DNA of 13,727 nucleotides, taken from positions 1 to 13,727 of the forward strand of contig JAOQAA010000217.1 of the NCBI GenBank assembly GCA_025963815.1. The letters run 5' to 3'. A program made the translations under genes and the position numbers. Shown here piece by piece: positions 1 through 7,105 of this stretch. The notes beneath the pieces are model-generated. The model did no database searches. It was not told the origin of the DNA and worked only from the letters and a program-made list of their open reading frames with translations. Numbering within the stretch: the stretch's first letter is position 1; each line of letters opens with the position of its first letter. The stretch is from Capsulimonas sp. (GTDB lineage Bacteria > Armatimonadota > Armatimonadia > Armatimonadales > Capsulimonadaceae).

Positions 1-2
1 GC

Positions 3-3000
3 GCGGATATCGGCGCTTACAATCCCGTCGGCCCCAGCGTCTCCTATGAGCGCAGCTATCGCAGCAACCTGACCACTGCCGGCTACGCGTCGCCGGGCAT
101 GGGCCTGGGATGGACGGACAACTACGACATCTCCATCACCAGCGCCAACGCCGCCACATGGGGCGCCCTGACGCTCGTTTATGGAAACAAGGCCACGGAG
201 ACGTTTGCGCCCACGCTGAGCGGCGGAACGCCGACGGGCGCCTTTTCACATCCGGCGGGCGCGCCCTACATCGTCAGCGGTGTTCCCTCGGGTACGACCG
301 GGCAGTGGACCTCAATCACGCTGACGTTCAAGGACCACTCACAGATGACGTTTACGCCCGCCGATCCGGCGGCGACGAACGTCAAGTACGTGTATACCAA
401 GCTGACCAATCTGGTCGGGCGCTACGTCACGATCAACCGGGATCCGCTTGCGAATAAGAATCGTGTGACGACGGTGCAGAACGACCTTGGGGCGACGCTG
501 CTGACGTTTAGCTACGATCCGGGTACCGGGTTACTGGCGTCCGTAGTGGAATCGAACAGCGCCGGGGACCGCACGGTTTCCTACACCTACTATGCCAGCT
601 CCCTTCTGAGCAACGTATCGCAGATTTCGCTCGTGGGCGCCGCCACCCCCCCCAATCAGTGGAAGTACAGCCCTCAGTTCGTCAACGGCAAAAACTATCT
701 TTCCGCCGTGGACTATCCCAATCCGGCCAATCCCGCCAATTACGCCCGCGCCAAGTTGTTCTACGACCAGAACGGTTTTGTCGCCCTAGCCACCGACGCG
801 TCGGGCCGGCAGACTTCCTACCAGCCCAGCCCCAACACCAACTTGACTCTGCTTAACGACTACAACGCCAACGGCACGCTGGCGATGACGCACAAGCAGA
901 ACTACATCCCGACGACCACCGGGGGCGCCAAGAACGTCAATTCCGGCTTCCTGGACGGCTTCGGCCTCGCGGAGACGATGGCTTACGCGGACGCCAACAA
1001 TCCGTGGATGCCGACCCTGGACAACAACCGCAAGGGCGAGCAGACCAAGATCGCCTACAACGACACGTTCGGCAACCCGGCGACGATAACCTCGCCGCGC
1101 GGCAACACCGTCACCAGCATCTACGACTTCACCAACTTCGCGCTGGGGCAGGTGACGAGCACGCAGGAGACGCATGTTACGGGAGTAACCACCGACGCGA
1201 CCAAGCAGGCGACGACCTACACCTACTACACTTCCGCCGACGGCGCCCTGAACGGCCTGGTCAAGACCATCATCTCGCCCGCGCCGGACTCCACGGTGCT
1301 GGCTCCGTCCCTGGTGACGACCACATTCACCTACACGCTCCCCACCGCCACCTCGGCGGGCGGGCAGGTGCTGACGGTCTCTACCCCCGGCAACAACGCG
1401 GGCGGGACGCTGACGACGACCTACAACTACACCAGCGATCCCAACTACGACCAGTTCGGAGCGGCGGGAACCTACAGCCAGAATGAAGTGATGGGCCAGC
1501 CGCTGACGGTGACGAACCCGGCGGGCAACGTGACGCACTATCGCTACGACGGACGCGGCAACGTGACGCTCTCGATCGACGCCTCGGGCAACAAGACCGA
1601 CTACGTCTACAACGTCGCCGACCAGCTCGTGCAGACCATCGCTCCGGCCACCAACGTGGGCACACCTCTGGCGCGCGCTTACACGCAGACGAACTACCAG
1701 TACCCGGGCGGCCTTGCGGCGAACGTGCAGGTCTACGACGAGAGCGGCGCGCTGGTGCGTCAGGTGAACACGACGTACAGCGTGGACGGGGAAGTGCTCT
1801 CGGTGACGGGCAGCACGGAGCCGGTGACGTACACCTACGACGGTCTCTCCCGCGTATCCACGCTTGAAGACGGCAACCATCACCTCACACGCTACAGTTA
1901 CAACGCGGCGGGGAGCCTGGCGCAGATCCAATACCCCGGCGCGAGCGGGATCTTCGACACGCTGACGTTCGGCTACGACGGCGACCAGAACCTGACCTCC
2001 AAGATCGACGGGCGGGGCGTCACCACGACCTATAACCGCGTGGATCCCGAGAGCCAGGTGACCAGCATCACCTACTCGGGCCTTCCGGCGGGCGTGACGC
2101 CGATCGGGACGACGAGCTACTCGTTCGACGTGTACGGGCGCCTTTCGCTGATGACGGACAACACGGGCACGACGGGCTACTCCAGCTACGACGACCTGGA
2201 CGAGCCTCTCTTGATGACGCGCAGCTTCACGGGCGGTCCTCAGAACCAACAGATCGCGTACGCGCACTACCCGGACGGCAGCCGCAAGCAGATGCAGACG
2301 CCTCTGACGACGGGCTTGTTCAGCAATCTGGTCGCTTATCAGTACGATCTGGCGGGACGGCTCAAACAGGTGCAGTTCCCGTGGACCTCCGGTCTCTGGA
2401 AGCACTCGTATCTGAGCAACGGCTGGCTGAGCGCCACGAACGGACCAAAAGCGACCGGCTCGACGGCTTCGCTTGGGTTTACGTCCTACAATTACAACTC
2501 GCGCGGGTTCCTGAGAAGCGAAAGCATCACCACAGCTTTTAAGGATGCATTCAACGGCGATCAAGCGCAGATCGGACCCAGCTACGCGGGAATGTCTTAC
2601 GACGCGCTCGGCAACCGGCTTGGCGAAGCGGTGACGCTGCCCAGCATGACCAACCACACGGCGGGCGGCTTGGCCGTCGGCATCTTGGGCGACGCGAGCC
2701 ATACGCTGACTTACACCTACGACACCGCCAATACGGCGCTATCGAACCGGGACGTGATGACGGGCGAAACGAGCGTGATTTCGGGAGGAAGCTCGAGCGG
2801 GTTCCTAAGCAAGTACAAACATGCCTGGACACACGGCTTCGGTTACGACGTGGCGTACAACCCGACTCGCTACGATTACTACAACTCCTCGACGGCCACG
2901 GACCTGACATTCAGCGGCCTTGGCTTCACGTCCGACAACCAGCACTCGACCGGGGACTTCGGGACCACATTCTCCTTCGACGGCAACGGCAACCCGACGA

Positions 3001-4235
3001 CGTACAAGAGCGCGGGGTTCTCCTTCGATCCCGAGGACCGTCTGACGGCGATTAGCTCTCCGGCGTTCGCCGCCACTTACGATGGCGACGGCCTTCGCGC
3101 GACGAAGACGGCCGCGGGCGTGACCACGTATTACATTTACGACGGCGACCATCCGGTTATTGAGGAGACGTGGAACGGGACGAGCGCGACCGTCTACGCG
3201 CTGAACGGCTATGTTGCAGATGGCTGGCGCACACGCTACGAGGCTGTTTCGGCGATAGCGTACGATTATCTGTACGACCCGCAAGGCAACCTGGTCGAGC
3301 GCCAATCGGAGTACGATTACAACCAGGGCCTGCCGGCGCACGATCAAACGATCTACGAAGGCTACGGAGCGCTCCGCTCCGACACGGCCATCGTGAACGG
3401 TCCAGGCGGCGGTAGCCCAGTCCCTGCGCGCGACCCCGTCGGCTTCGGCGGCCAGTACGGCTACTACACGGACCGGGAGACGGGCCTTTTGTGCCTGACG
3501 CACCGCTACTACGATCCGGGAACGGGGCGCTTCGTCAACCGCGACCCGATCGGGTATGATGGCGGCGTCAACCTGTATGGGTTTGCGGGCGGAAATCCGG
3601 TCAATAATGCGGACCCGAGTGGGTTTGCTCCTAGCGACGCAGAACTTGAGAAGCGTCGCCAAGCTTTTTGGGATGAAACGGGGCATTTCAGGCATAAAGA
3701 GCCAGAGGATGACGACGGTAATCTTACCAATGCTCAACTAAACGGTGCAGGCGGCGAATCCAGCAGGGACTATGCTCGTGGTCGAATGATGACCCGTCAG
3801 GTTAAAGAAGTCGGGATATTGACTGCGTCAATTTTGCCAATTCCAGGAATAGCAGAAGAGAGGCTTGGGCTGGCGGCTGCAAAAGCGCTACGCGCAGTTA
3901 GATGGCGTAAAACGAATCAGATAATTGCAGAGATTGCTGGCCCGATATTGAAGCAATATCATCCAAGCGAGTTGATGTGCGATGTAGTAGCTGAAAACTT
4001 ACAGTCTGCTTTTGCTGCAAAGGGAATTAAGTCTGAAATTATTAAATTTCGAGATCCAGTCAACGATTATAAATACTTTAAGAATAGTGGTGAGGCATTT
4101 ACGCAATCCGGATATCACGAAGCAGTGAGAGTTGGCAACAGAGTATATGATTCAATGACTGGAGCTGGTGGAATGGCAATGAATGATTGGCTACGAGCGA
4201 CTGGTTATAGATCATCAATGCGTGCTCGATTTTGA
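3..4235 (+). CDS. Rhs/YD-repeat polymorphic toxin with papain-like C-terminal tip (5' partial)
   Basis: This is a large Rhs-family protein that encapsulates or delivers a C-terminal toxin, probably against competing cells. The frame is open to the window edge, so the N-terminus, and any secretion signal, is missing; 1410 codons are visible. The ATG at 99 is internal, because residues before it (GPSVSYERSYRSNL) match the usual Rhs N-terminal region leading into PGMGLGWTDNYD. Numbering from that ATG, YD repeats (YDGRGNV, YTYDGLSRVSTLED, YDPQGNLV) run to about residue 1110. The RHS core follows at 1115-1175, with GFGGQYGYYTDRETGL, RYYDPGTGRFVNRDPIGYDG and NLYGFAGGNPV, ending in DPSG. The tip after DPSG is 203 residues and distinctly AT-richer than the core, a usual sign of exchangeable toxin tips. 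The tip has C1294, H1340 and D1351 in a papain-fold layout. The Rhs assignment is very secure; the tip activity is inferred from motif pattern. Confidence 0.93.
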   Translation, partial: ADIGAYNPVGPSVSYERSYRSNLTTAGYASPGMGLGWTDNYDISITSANAATWGALTLVYGNKATETFAPTLSGGTPTGAFSHPAGAPYIVSGVPSGTTGQWTSITLTFKDHSQMTFTPADPAATNVKYVYTKLTNLVGRYVTINRDPLANKNRVTTVQNDLGATLLTFSYDPGTGLLASVVESNSAGDRTVSYTYYASSLLSNVSQISLVGAATPPNQWKYSPQFVNGKNYLSAVDYPNPANPANYARAKLFYDQNGFVALATDASGRQTSYQPSPNTNLTLLNDYNANGTLAMTHKQNYIPTTTGGAKNVNSGFLDGFGLAETMAYADANNPWMPTLDNNRKGEQTKIAYNDTFGNPATITSPRGNTVTSIYDFTNFALGQVTSTQETHVTGVTTDATKQATTYTYYTSADGALNGLVKTIISPAPDSTVLAPSLVTTTFTYTLPTATSAGGQVLTVSTPGNNAGGTLTTTYNYTSDPNYDQFGAAGTYSQNEVMGQPLTVTNPAGNVTHYRYDGRGNVTLSIDASGNKTDYVYNVADQLVQTIAPATNVGTPLARAYTQTNYQYPGGLAANVQVYDESGALVRQVNTTYSVDGEVLSVTGSTEPVTYTYDGLSRVSTLEDGNHHLTRYSYNAAGSLAQIQYPGASGIFDTLTFGYDGDQNLTSKIDGRGVTTTYNRVDPESQVTSITYSGLPAGVTPIGTTSYSFDVYGRLSLMTDNTGTTGYSSYDDLDEPLLMTRSFTGGPQNQQIAYAHYPDGSRKQMQTPLTTGLFSNLVAYQYDLAGRLKQVQFPWTSGLWKHSYLSNGWLSATNGPKATGSTASLGFTSYNYNSRGFLRSESITTAFKDAFNGDQAQIGPSYAGMSYDALGNRLGEAVTLPSMTNHTAGGLAVGILGDASHTLTYTYDTANTALSNRDVMTGETSVISGGSSSGFLSKYKHAWTHGFGYDVAYNPTRYDYYNSSTATDLTFSGLGFTSDNQHSTGDFGTTFSFDGNGNPTTYKSAGFSFDPEDRLTAISSPAFAATYDGDGLRATKTAAGVTTYYIYDGDHPVIEETWNGTSATVYALNGYVADGWRTRYEAVSAIAYDYLYDPQGNLVERQSEYDYNQGLPAHDQTIYEGYGALRSDTAIVNGPGGGSPVPARDPVGFGGQYGYYTDRETGLLCLTHRYYDPGTGRFVNRDPIGYDGGVNLYGFAGGNPVNNADPSGFAPSDAELEKRRQAFWDETGHFRHKEPEDDDGNLTNAQLNGAGGESSRDYARGRMMTRQVKEVGILTASILPIPGIAEERLGLAAAKALRAVRWRKTNQIIAEIAGPILKQYHPSELMCDVVAENLQSAFAAKGIKSEIIKFRDPVNDYKYFKNSGEAFTQSGYHEAVRVGNRVYDSMTGAGGMAMNDWLRATGYRSSMRARF
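3441..3623 (+). repeat. RHS-core direct repeat, copy A
   Basis: This 183-bp segment encodes the conserved core from GFGGQYG to DPSG of the intact Rhs gene. It matches the copy at 5123-5305 at about 172 of 183 positions by hand comparison, without gaps. Similarity falls sharply on both sides: the upstream part is related only at protein level and the downstream tips are unrelated. It could serve as a homology arm for tip exchange. Confidence 0.9.
3624..4235 (+). other. Toxin tip of the Rhs protein: predicted papain-fold (Tox-PL-like) domain
   Basis: This is the variable C-terminal region after the core DPSG. It starts with a charged linker and a hydrophobic stretch (GILTASILPIPGIAEERLG), which is common before Rhs toxin domains. 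The catalytic-looking part is MCDVVAENLQSAFAAKGI (C1294, counted from the internal Met at 99), then GYHEAVRVGNRVYDSMTG (H1340, D1351) and a final NDWLRATG. A nucleophilic Cys at the head of a helix, with a His in a beta strand followed about ten residues later by Asp in a V-x-D turn, is the layout of papain/transglutaminase-fold toxins. Such toxins act as cysteine proteases or glutamine deamidases. The resemblance is closest to papain-fold toxin 2 from memory. Target and reaction are not readable from the sequence. Confidence 0.65.
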
Positions 4236-4261
4236 TCTTTTAAATATCTGAACAAAAGTAT

Positions 4262-4354
4262 TACAGGATGCTTGCTTCGTTTTACTCGTTCGCAATCAGA
4301 ATTCTCATCAGAGCGACTTGCGAAGGAATTTTGAAACGAAGTAGGCAACCTGTA
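4262..4354. repeat. Large imperfect inverted repeat between toxin tip and immunity gene
   Basis: The 21-base arm at 4262-4282 pairs with 4334-4354 at 18 of 21 positions. A second inner arm, TTCGCAA at 4289-4295, pairs with TTGCGAA at 4318-4324. The whole structure would be a 93-nt cruciform or RNA hairpin with internal loops. No U-tract follows, so it does not look like a simple intrinsic terminator. The right arm overlaps the immunity-gene promoter at 4331-4358. It might be a recombination remnant, a small MITE-like element or an mRNA-stabilising structure. Confidence 0.6.
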
Positions 4355-4358
4355 GAAT
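4331..4358 (+). promoter_or_regulatory. sigma70-type promoter for the first immunity gene
   Basis: TTGAAA at 4331-4336 (5/6 to the -35 consensus) is separated by 16 bp from TAGAAT at 4353-4358 (5/6 to the -10 consensus). Transcription would start near 4365, about 30 nt before the ATG at 4395. A promoter inside the toxin-immunity gap would let the immunity gene be expressed without the long Rhs transcript. Confidence 0.55.
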
Positions 4359-4394
4359 ATTTGGCCAGGTACTTAGTTATGCGGATACACACAA

Positions 4395-4859
4395 ATGTTT
4401 AATGATAAAACGGACCAACAGCTTAAAGATATTACATTACTGTTAATGAAGAAGGCTAAGTTATTTGCGCAGATATGTCTGATTGCAAATAATCTCAAAG
4501 GTTGCCTTGAAAACATATCAGATTTGAGAGTGAATTATGAAAACGATTGGCGAGATTTTGATGCAACTGTATCAAATCTACAAGTATGGCAGATCGGTGA
4601 TGTCGTAGTTGCGGATTTATTAATTGAATTATCAAATATCCCTGTATCATCTCAACTCGTACATCACAAAGATTTACATGCACAGGCCGAACATTATTCG
4701 TTAGCGAACCATTTTATGTTAAGCGTCGTGCGATCAATGCAGAATATTATGCGCGTGTCACCCGAACATATTCGCAAGTGTGATGAGAATGCCTTAGCTA
4801 AGTTGAATCTAGCTTTTACAGAGATACAATCTATATACTTAGAGTTTAGTGCGATTTAG
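4395..4859 (+). CDS. Small AT-rich protein, candidate immunity protein for the papain-like Rhs tip
   Basis: This 154-residue protein is not recognised as a known family. It has no signal peptide or clear membrane segment. It appears mostly alpha-helical, with long amphipathic runs (DQQLKDITLLLMKKAKLFAQICLI near the start, ALAKLNLAFTEIQSIYLEF at the end), and is predicted cytoplasmic. It lies 159 bp downstream of an Rhs toxin tip on the same strand, is short and AT-rich like the tip, and is followed at once by another Rhs fragment. This is the classic position of the cognate immunity gene in polymorphic toxin systems. It has its own promoter at 4331-4358. The ribosome binding site before the ATG is poor, so the start is the best in-frame choice rather than proven. 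The gene call is good; the immunity role rests on context alone. Confidence 0.75.
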   Translation: MFNDKTDQQLKDITLLLMKKAKLFAQICLIANNLKGCLENISDLRVNYENDWRDFDATVSNLQVWQIGDVVVADLLIELSNIPVSSQLVHHKDLHAQAEHYSLANHFMLSVVRSMQNIMRVSPEHIRKCDENALAKLNLAFTEIQSIYLEFSAI

Positions 4860-4906
4860 CCAGTATTGTTATTGATATTTCTCGAACGAATGAGCAAAAA
4901 AGGGAA

Positions 4907-5092
4907 GCGGACGTCTGGCGTGGCCGCTACTATCCGACGGCTCCGGTTCCTTTCTACTCGGCGTACAACTTCGACCCGCAGGGCAACATCGTCACCCGGC
5001 AGCCGACCAACACCACCACCACGCGCACCTATGACTTCGCCTCCTACGAAGCGCACGGGAAGCGGACCGCCAACTTCCAGGACAGTAACGGC
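4907..5092 (+). pseudogene. Start-less upstream RHS-core remnant of the orphan toxin tip
   Basis: The frame of the downstream orphan tip is open back to 4850, just after an in-frame TAG at 4847-4849. It encodes Rhs-like sequence from about 4907: ADVWRGRYYPTAPVPFYSAY, then NFDPQGNIVTRQ. This is colinear with the intact Rhs from 3216 (ADGWRTRY, YLYDPQGNLVERQ), with only about three codons of length difference up to the 183-bp repeat. No ATG, GTG or TTG occurs in frame between 4850 and the GTG at 5093. The segment is therefore a displaced 3' fragment of an Rhs gene, fused to the end of the first immunity gene region. It is probably untranslated unless recombined. Confidence 0.8.
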
Positions 5093-5887
5093 GTGAACCC
5101 GGCGGCGCTGCAAGAGCCTGCGGGCTTCGGTGGCCAGTACGGCTACTACACGGACCGGGAGACGGGCCTTTTGTGCCTGACGCACCGCTACTACGATCCG
5201 GGGACGGGGCGCTTCATCAACCGCGACCCGATTGGGTATGATGGCGGGGTGAACCTGTATGGGTTTGCGGGCGGAAACCCGGTCAATTTTGCGGACCCGA
5301 GCGGCCTCAACCCTAACCCACTCGCAACTGCTAATCATTGGCTTGAAACGAAAAATAGTCAATTCGTTCACTGGGTCGGTAGGCAGCTGCTCCATGCACT
5401 GACTGCCGGCACAGTAATCGACCACTCAAAGCAACCTACGTTTAAGGATGCCTATAGTGATGGCACAGCAGAGGGCGATGCCCGAGCCAACGCTCTCAAA
5501 AATGGTGGCAAAGCAGCTAACAATTTCATTGAAGGCACAGTAGGTACTCTTGCGGTAACTGCTGGGCTGGCGACATTTAGTCGAAGTAATCATGCTGAAG
5601 AACGGGCGAATCAAGGCCGTCCAGTAGGGTTAGCTGCTCAAGATACCCTTCAGGCACGAGTTGCAGATGTCTTCATTCAAGAGCTTGATGGAAATGTTGT
5701 AGTTCGAGGAGCCAATGGTAGGGAACATATTTGGAATCCGTTATGGGAGCCAAACATTAAACAGCTGACTAGCTTAACACGCACAATGGATGCACATTTA
5801 GGAAGATTGAGGAAAGGCGATATACGTCCAGCTTCTGAGATGGAAGTAGAGCAACTTAAAGCGAAATTCACTGATACACCAGAGTGA
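5093..5887 (+). CDS. Orphan Rhs core plus alternative C-terminal toxin tip
   Basis: This is a displaced Rhs 3' end. From the in-frame GTG at 5093 it encodes 264 residues, but that GTG lies mid-core and has no evident ribosome binding site, so it is probably not a real start. Residues 11-71 are the RHS core (GFGGQYGYYTDRETGL through DPSG), almost identical to the intact gene. Residues 72-264 are a different tip: a linker, a hydrophobic stretch (NFIEGTVGTLAVTAGLATF), then SNHAEERANQGR (H167, R171) and VVVRGANGREHIW. A His-x3-Arg helix followed by a GNVVVRGANGRE beta hairpin recalls small BECR/DUF4258-like RNase-type toxin domains, but this is a weak, motif-level guess. A terminator-like hairpin and a small AT-rich gene follow. 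The likely role is a silent donor tip that becomes active if recombined onto the full-length gene. Confidence 0.72.
   Translation: MNPAALQEPAGFGGQYGYYTDRETGLLCLTHRYYDPGTGRFINRDPIGYDGGVNLYGFAGGNPVNFADPSGLNPNPLATANHWLETKNSQFVHWVGRQLLHALTAGTVIDHSKQPTFKDAYSDGTAEGDARANALKNGGKAANNFIEGTVGTLAVTAGLATFSRSNHAEERANQGRPVGLAAQDTLQARVADVFIQELDGNVVVRGANGREHIWNPLWEPNIKQLTSLTRTMDAHLGRLRKGDIRPASEMEVEQLKAKFTDTPE
5123..5305 (+). repeat. RHS-core direct repeat, copy B
   Basis: This is the second copy of the 183-bp core repeat, about 94% identical to 3441-3623 with 11 differences, several at third codon positions. It is in the same orientation and frame register. Recombination between the copies would delete about 1.7 kb (first tip and first immunity gene) and fuse the orphan tip in frame to the full Rhs gene. 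Confidence 0.9.
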
Positions 5888-5919
5888 TATTGCCGAAAGC
5901 CATAAATGTGAAAAATAAT

Positions 5920-5965
5920 GCAGCACGGCTAATTAAAATGCGATGATTGGCTGTGTTGCGTTTTT
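5920..5965 (+). terminator. Rho-independent terminator-like hairpin after the orphan tip
   Basis: A 14-bp stem pairs 5920-5933 with 5946-5959 around a 12-nt loop; all positions pair if three G-U wobbles are allowed. One base later five T residues follow (5961-5965). The structure sits only 18 bases before the ATG of the second candidate immunity gene, so it separates the toxin transcript from that gene. Confidence 0.65.
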
Positions 5966-5983
5966 AGTGGGTATACCAGATAA

Positions 5984-6337
5984 ATGGATTATAGTAATGA
6001 AACAAAAGATAATAATGAAGCAGCGCATTCAATATTGAAAAATGAAATCAGTGATTTATGTGCAGACTTTGTATCTTACGATAAATACGGGCCTGGATTA
6101 AAAAAAGTTTTAGTGTCTAAATCAGGGGAATGGCATGAACTAATCAAAGTTTCTAATGATGTTGAATTTAGAATCAAGCTGGAGCCCTATTACAACAAGT
6201 ATAACAGCATTCTGTTGACGTGGTTGGAATATCCGGAGGATCATACGGATTTTTGCGTTGTATTATTTTTCATCCCTGATTTAATCTGGAGTTATACAGC
6301 TGTATGTAACCGAAAAAACAATTTAGCGAAATTCTAG
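5984..6337 (+). CDS. Small AT-rich protein, candidate immunity protein for the orphan Rhs tip
   Basis: This 117-residue protein is not recognised as a family. It is acidic at the N-terminus (NETKDNNEAAHSILKNEISD) and then appears alpha/beta, with a beta-rich second half (NSILLTWLEYPEDHTDFCVV, LFFIPDLIWSYTAV). It has no signal peptide. An in-frame TAA immediately precedes the ATG, fixing the 5' limit. It lies 96 bp after an Rhs tip and has the low GC of that tip, as expected for its immunity gene. A terminator-like hairpin in the gap implies its own promoter; TTGGCT at 5947 and TATACC at 5972 is a weak candidate with a 19-bp spacer. The gene call is reasonable; the function is from position only. 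Confidence 0.68.
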   Translation: MDYSNETKDNNEAAHSILKNEISDLCADFVSYDKYGPGLKKVLVSKSGEWHELIKVSNDVEFRIKLEPYYNKYNSILLTWLEYPEDHTDFCVVLFFIPDLIWSYTAVCNRKNNLAKF

Positions 6338-6398
6338 ATTTAAGATCGCCCCCGTCTACTTCACGTTTATTTTCAATTTCCACCACCTAAGGCACACA

Positions 6399-6953
6399 AT
6401 GACAGCCAGACGATTTTCAATAATTCTCTTACCGATCATCGCGGCTGTATGTGGTTGCGGGGCGCGGTCTAAACCGCAGCCTGAAGTGGCGTACGCTCAG
6501 CGAGACCCCGTCACGCTTGCCCAGTCGATAGTAAGGCCCGCGCGACCGTTGTATGGGCGTTTTCACTTTCATTTTGAGGAGACGACTGGGGATAGCCAAT
6601 ATATTGAGATTGAAGGAGTCGACTTTCCGATCCGACTTGACCCTGAGAAATCGGACAAAAAGGCTTTGGCCAGTTATATGGGGTTGAGCAATAATGTTTT
6701 GAATCCGGAAGAAAACCGCCGGAGCATATTTTTTGTTGGAACGTACGATCCTAGATCCGAAAAGTTTACCTTGAAGAAATGGTCGATCAAACGGCCCTTT
6801 CATCGGTTGTGGGTGGAATTTCCGGAGAATCCCCTCGAAGGCAAGTCGAAAGTTATTGTTGTATCTCACCTGACTCGATCTGACTTCGACTGGTCTGACC
6901 GATTTGACCCAACAGATCCGAAGTTCCATCCCGATGATTACGTGTCCGACTAG
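6399..6953 (+). CDS. Hypothetical lipoprotein
   Basis: This 184-residue protein has an N-terminal lipoprotein signal: two Arg, a hydrophobic stretch (FSIILLPIIAAV) and a lipobox-like VCGC with the likely lipidated Cys at position 20. It would be anchored on the outer face of a membrane. The mature part has no recognised family. It is beta-rich (GRFHFHFEETTG, QYIEIEGVDFPIRLD, SIFFVGTYDPRSEKFTLKKW) and ends in an acidic tail (DRFDPTDPKFHPDDYVSD). AAGG a few bases upstream of the ATG supports the start. Its GC content is intermediate between the toxin region and the following genes. It is closed by a strong terminator at 6987-7020, so it forms a single-gene unit unless read from the immunity gene 61 bp upstream. 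Alternating strands suggest a small beta-sandwich; the role is unknown. Confidence 0.8.
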   Translation: MTARRFSIILLPIIAAVCGCGARSKPQPEVAYAQRDPVTLAQSIVRPARPLYGRFHFHFEETTGDSQYIEIEGVDFPIRLDPEKSDKKALASYMGLSNNVLNPEENRRSIFFVGTYDPRSEKFTLKKWSIKRPFHRLWVEFPENPLEGKSKVIVVSHLTRSDFDWSDRFDPTDPKFHPDDYVSD

Positions 6954-6986
6954 CTTCATAGGATATTTGTGATTGAAAGTTATTAT

Positions 6987-7020
6987 GACGGCCTTGCCAT
7001 CGACGGCGAGGCCGTCTTTT
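6987..7020 (+). terminator. Rho-independent terminator
   Basis: A 12-bp stem (6987-6998 with 7005-7016, one T-G wobble) with a six-base loop is followed directly by TTTT. It ends the 6399-6953 lipoprotein transcript. The stem is GC-rich and the geometry is textbook. Confidence 0.88.
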
Positions 7021-7023
7021 GCT

Positions 7024-7052
7024 TTGATTACGACCAGGATATTGGGTATAGC
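7024..7052 (+). promoter_or_regulatory. Putative sigma70-type promoter for the second lipoprotein gene
   Basis: TTGATT at 7024-7029 and TATAGC at 7047-7052 are separated by 17 bp, each matching 4 of 6 consensus positions. The pair follows directly after the terminator and lies about 50 bp before the ATG at 7106. It is plausible but not distinctive. Confidence 0.35.
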
Positions 7053-7105
7053 CTCCATAGGCGGGGCGCGTCTCACGCAGCCGCCGGAAATGGGGATTTA
7101 TTGCG

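Noticed and set aside
786..2702. 638-codon open frame on the minus strand inside the Rhs gene
   Set aside because: It is low-complexity (Arg/Val/Ala-rich) with no recognisable domain, and it lies opposite a well-supported Rhs coding region whose GC-rich codons create long antisense frames.
2805..3737. 310-codon minus-strand frame, with a similar one at 4856-5425
   Set aside because: The two share sequence only because both are antisense to the repeated RHS core; neither has a recognisable domain.
4262..4354. Integron attC site
   Set aside because: The inverted repeat has suitable size, but no convincing RYYYAAC/GTTRRRY core pair was found at its ends and no integrase is present in the window.
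4866..5096. 76-codon plus-strand frame at the start of the orphan module
   Set aside because: It is out of frame with the Rhs-like reading, which shows clear homology to the intact gene. The alternative is Thr/Arg/Pro-rich and featureless.
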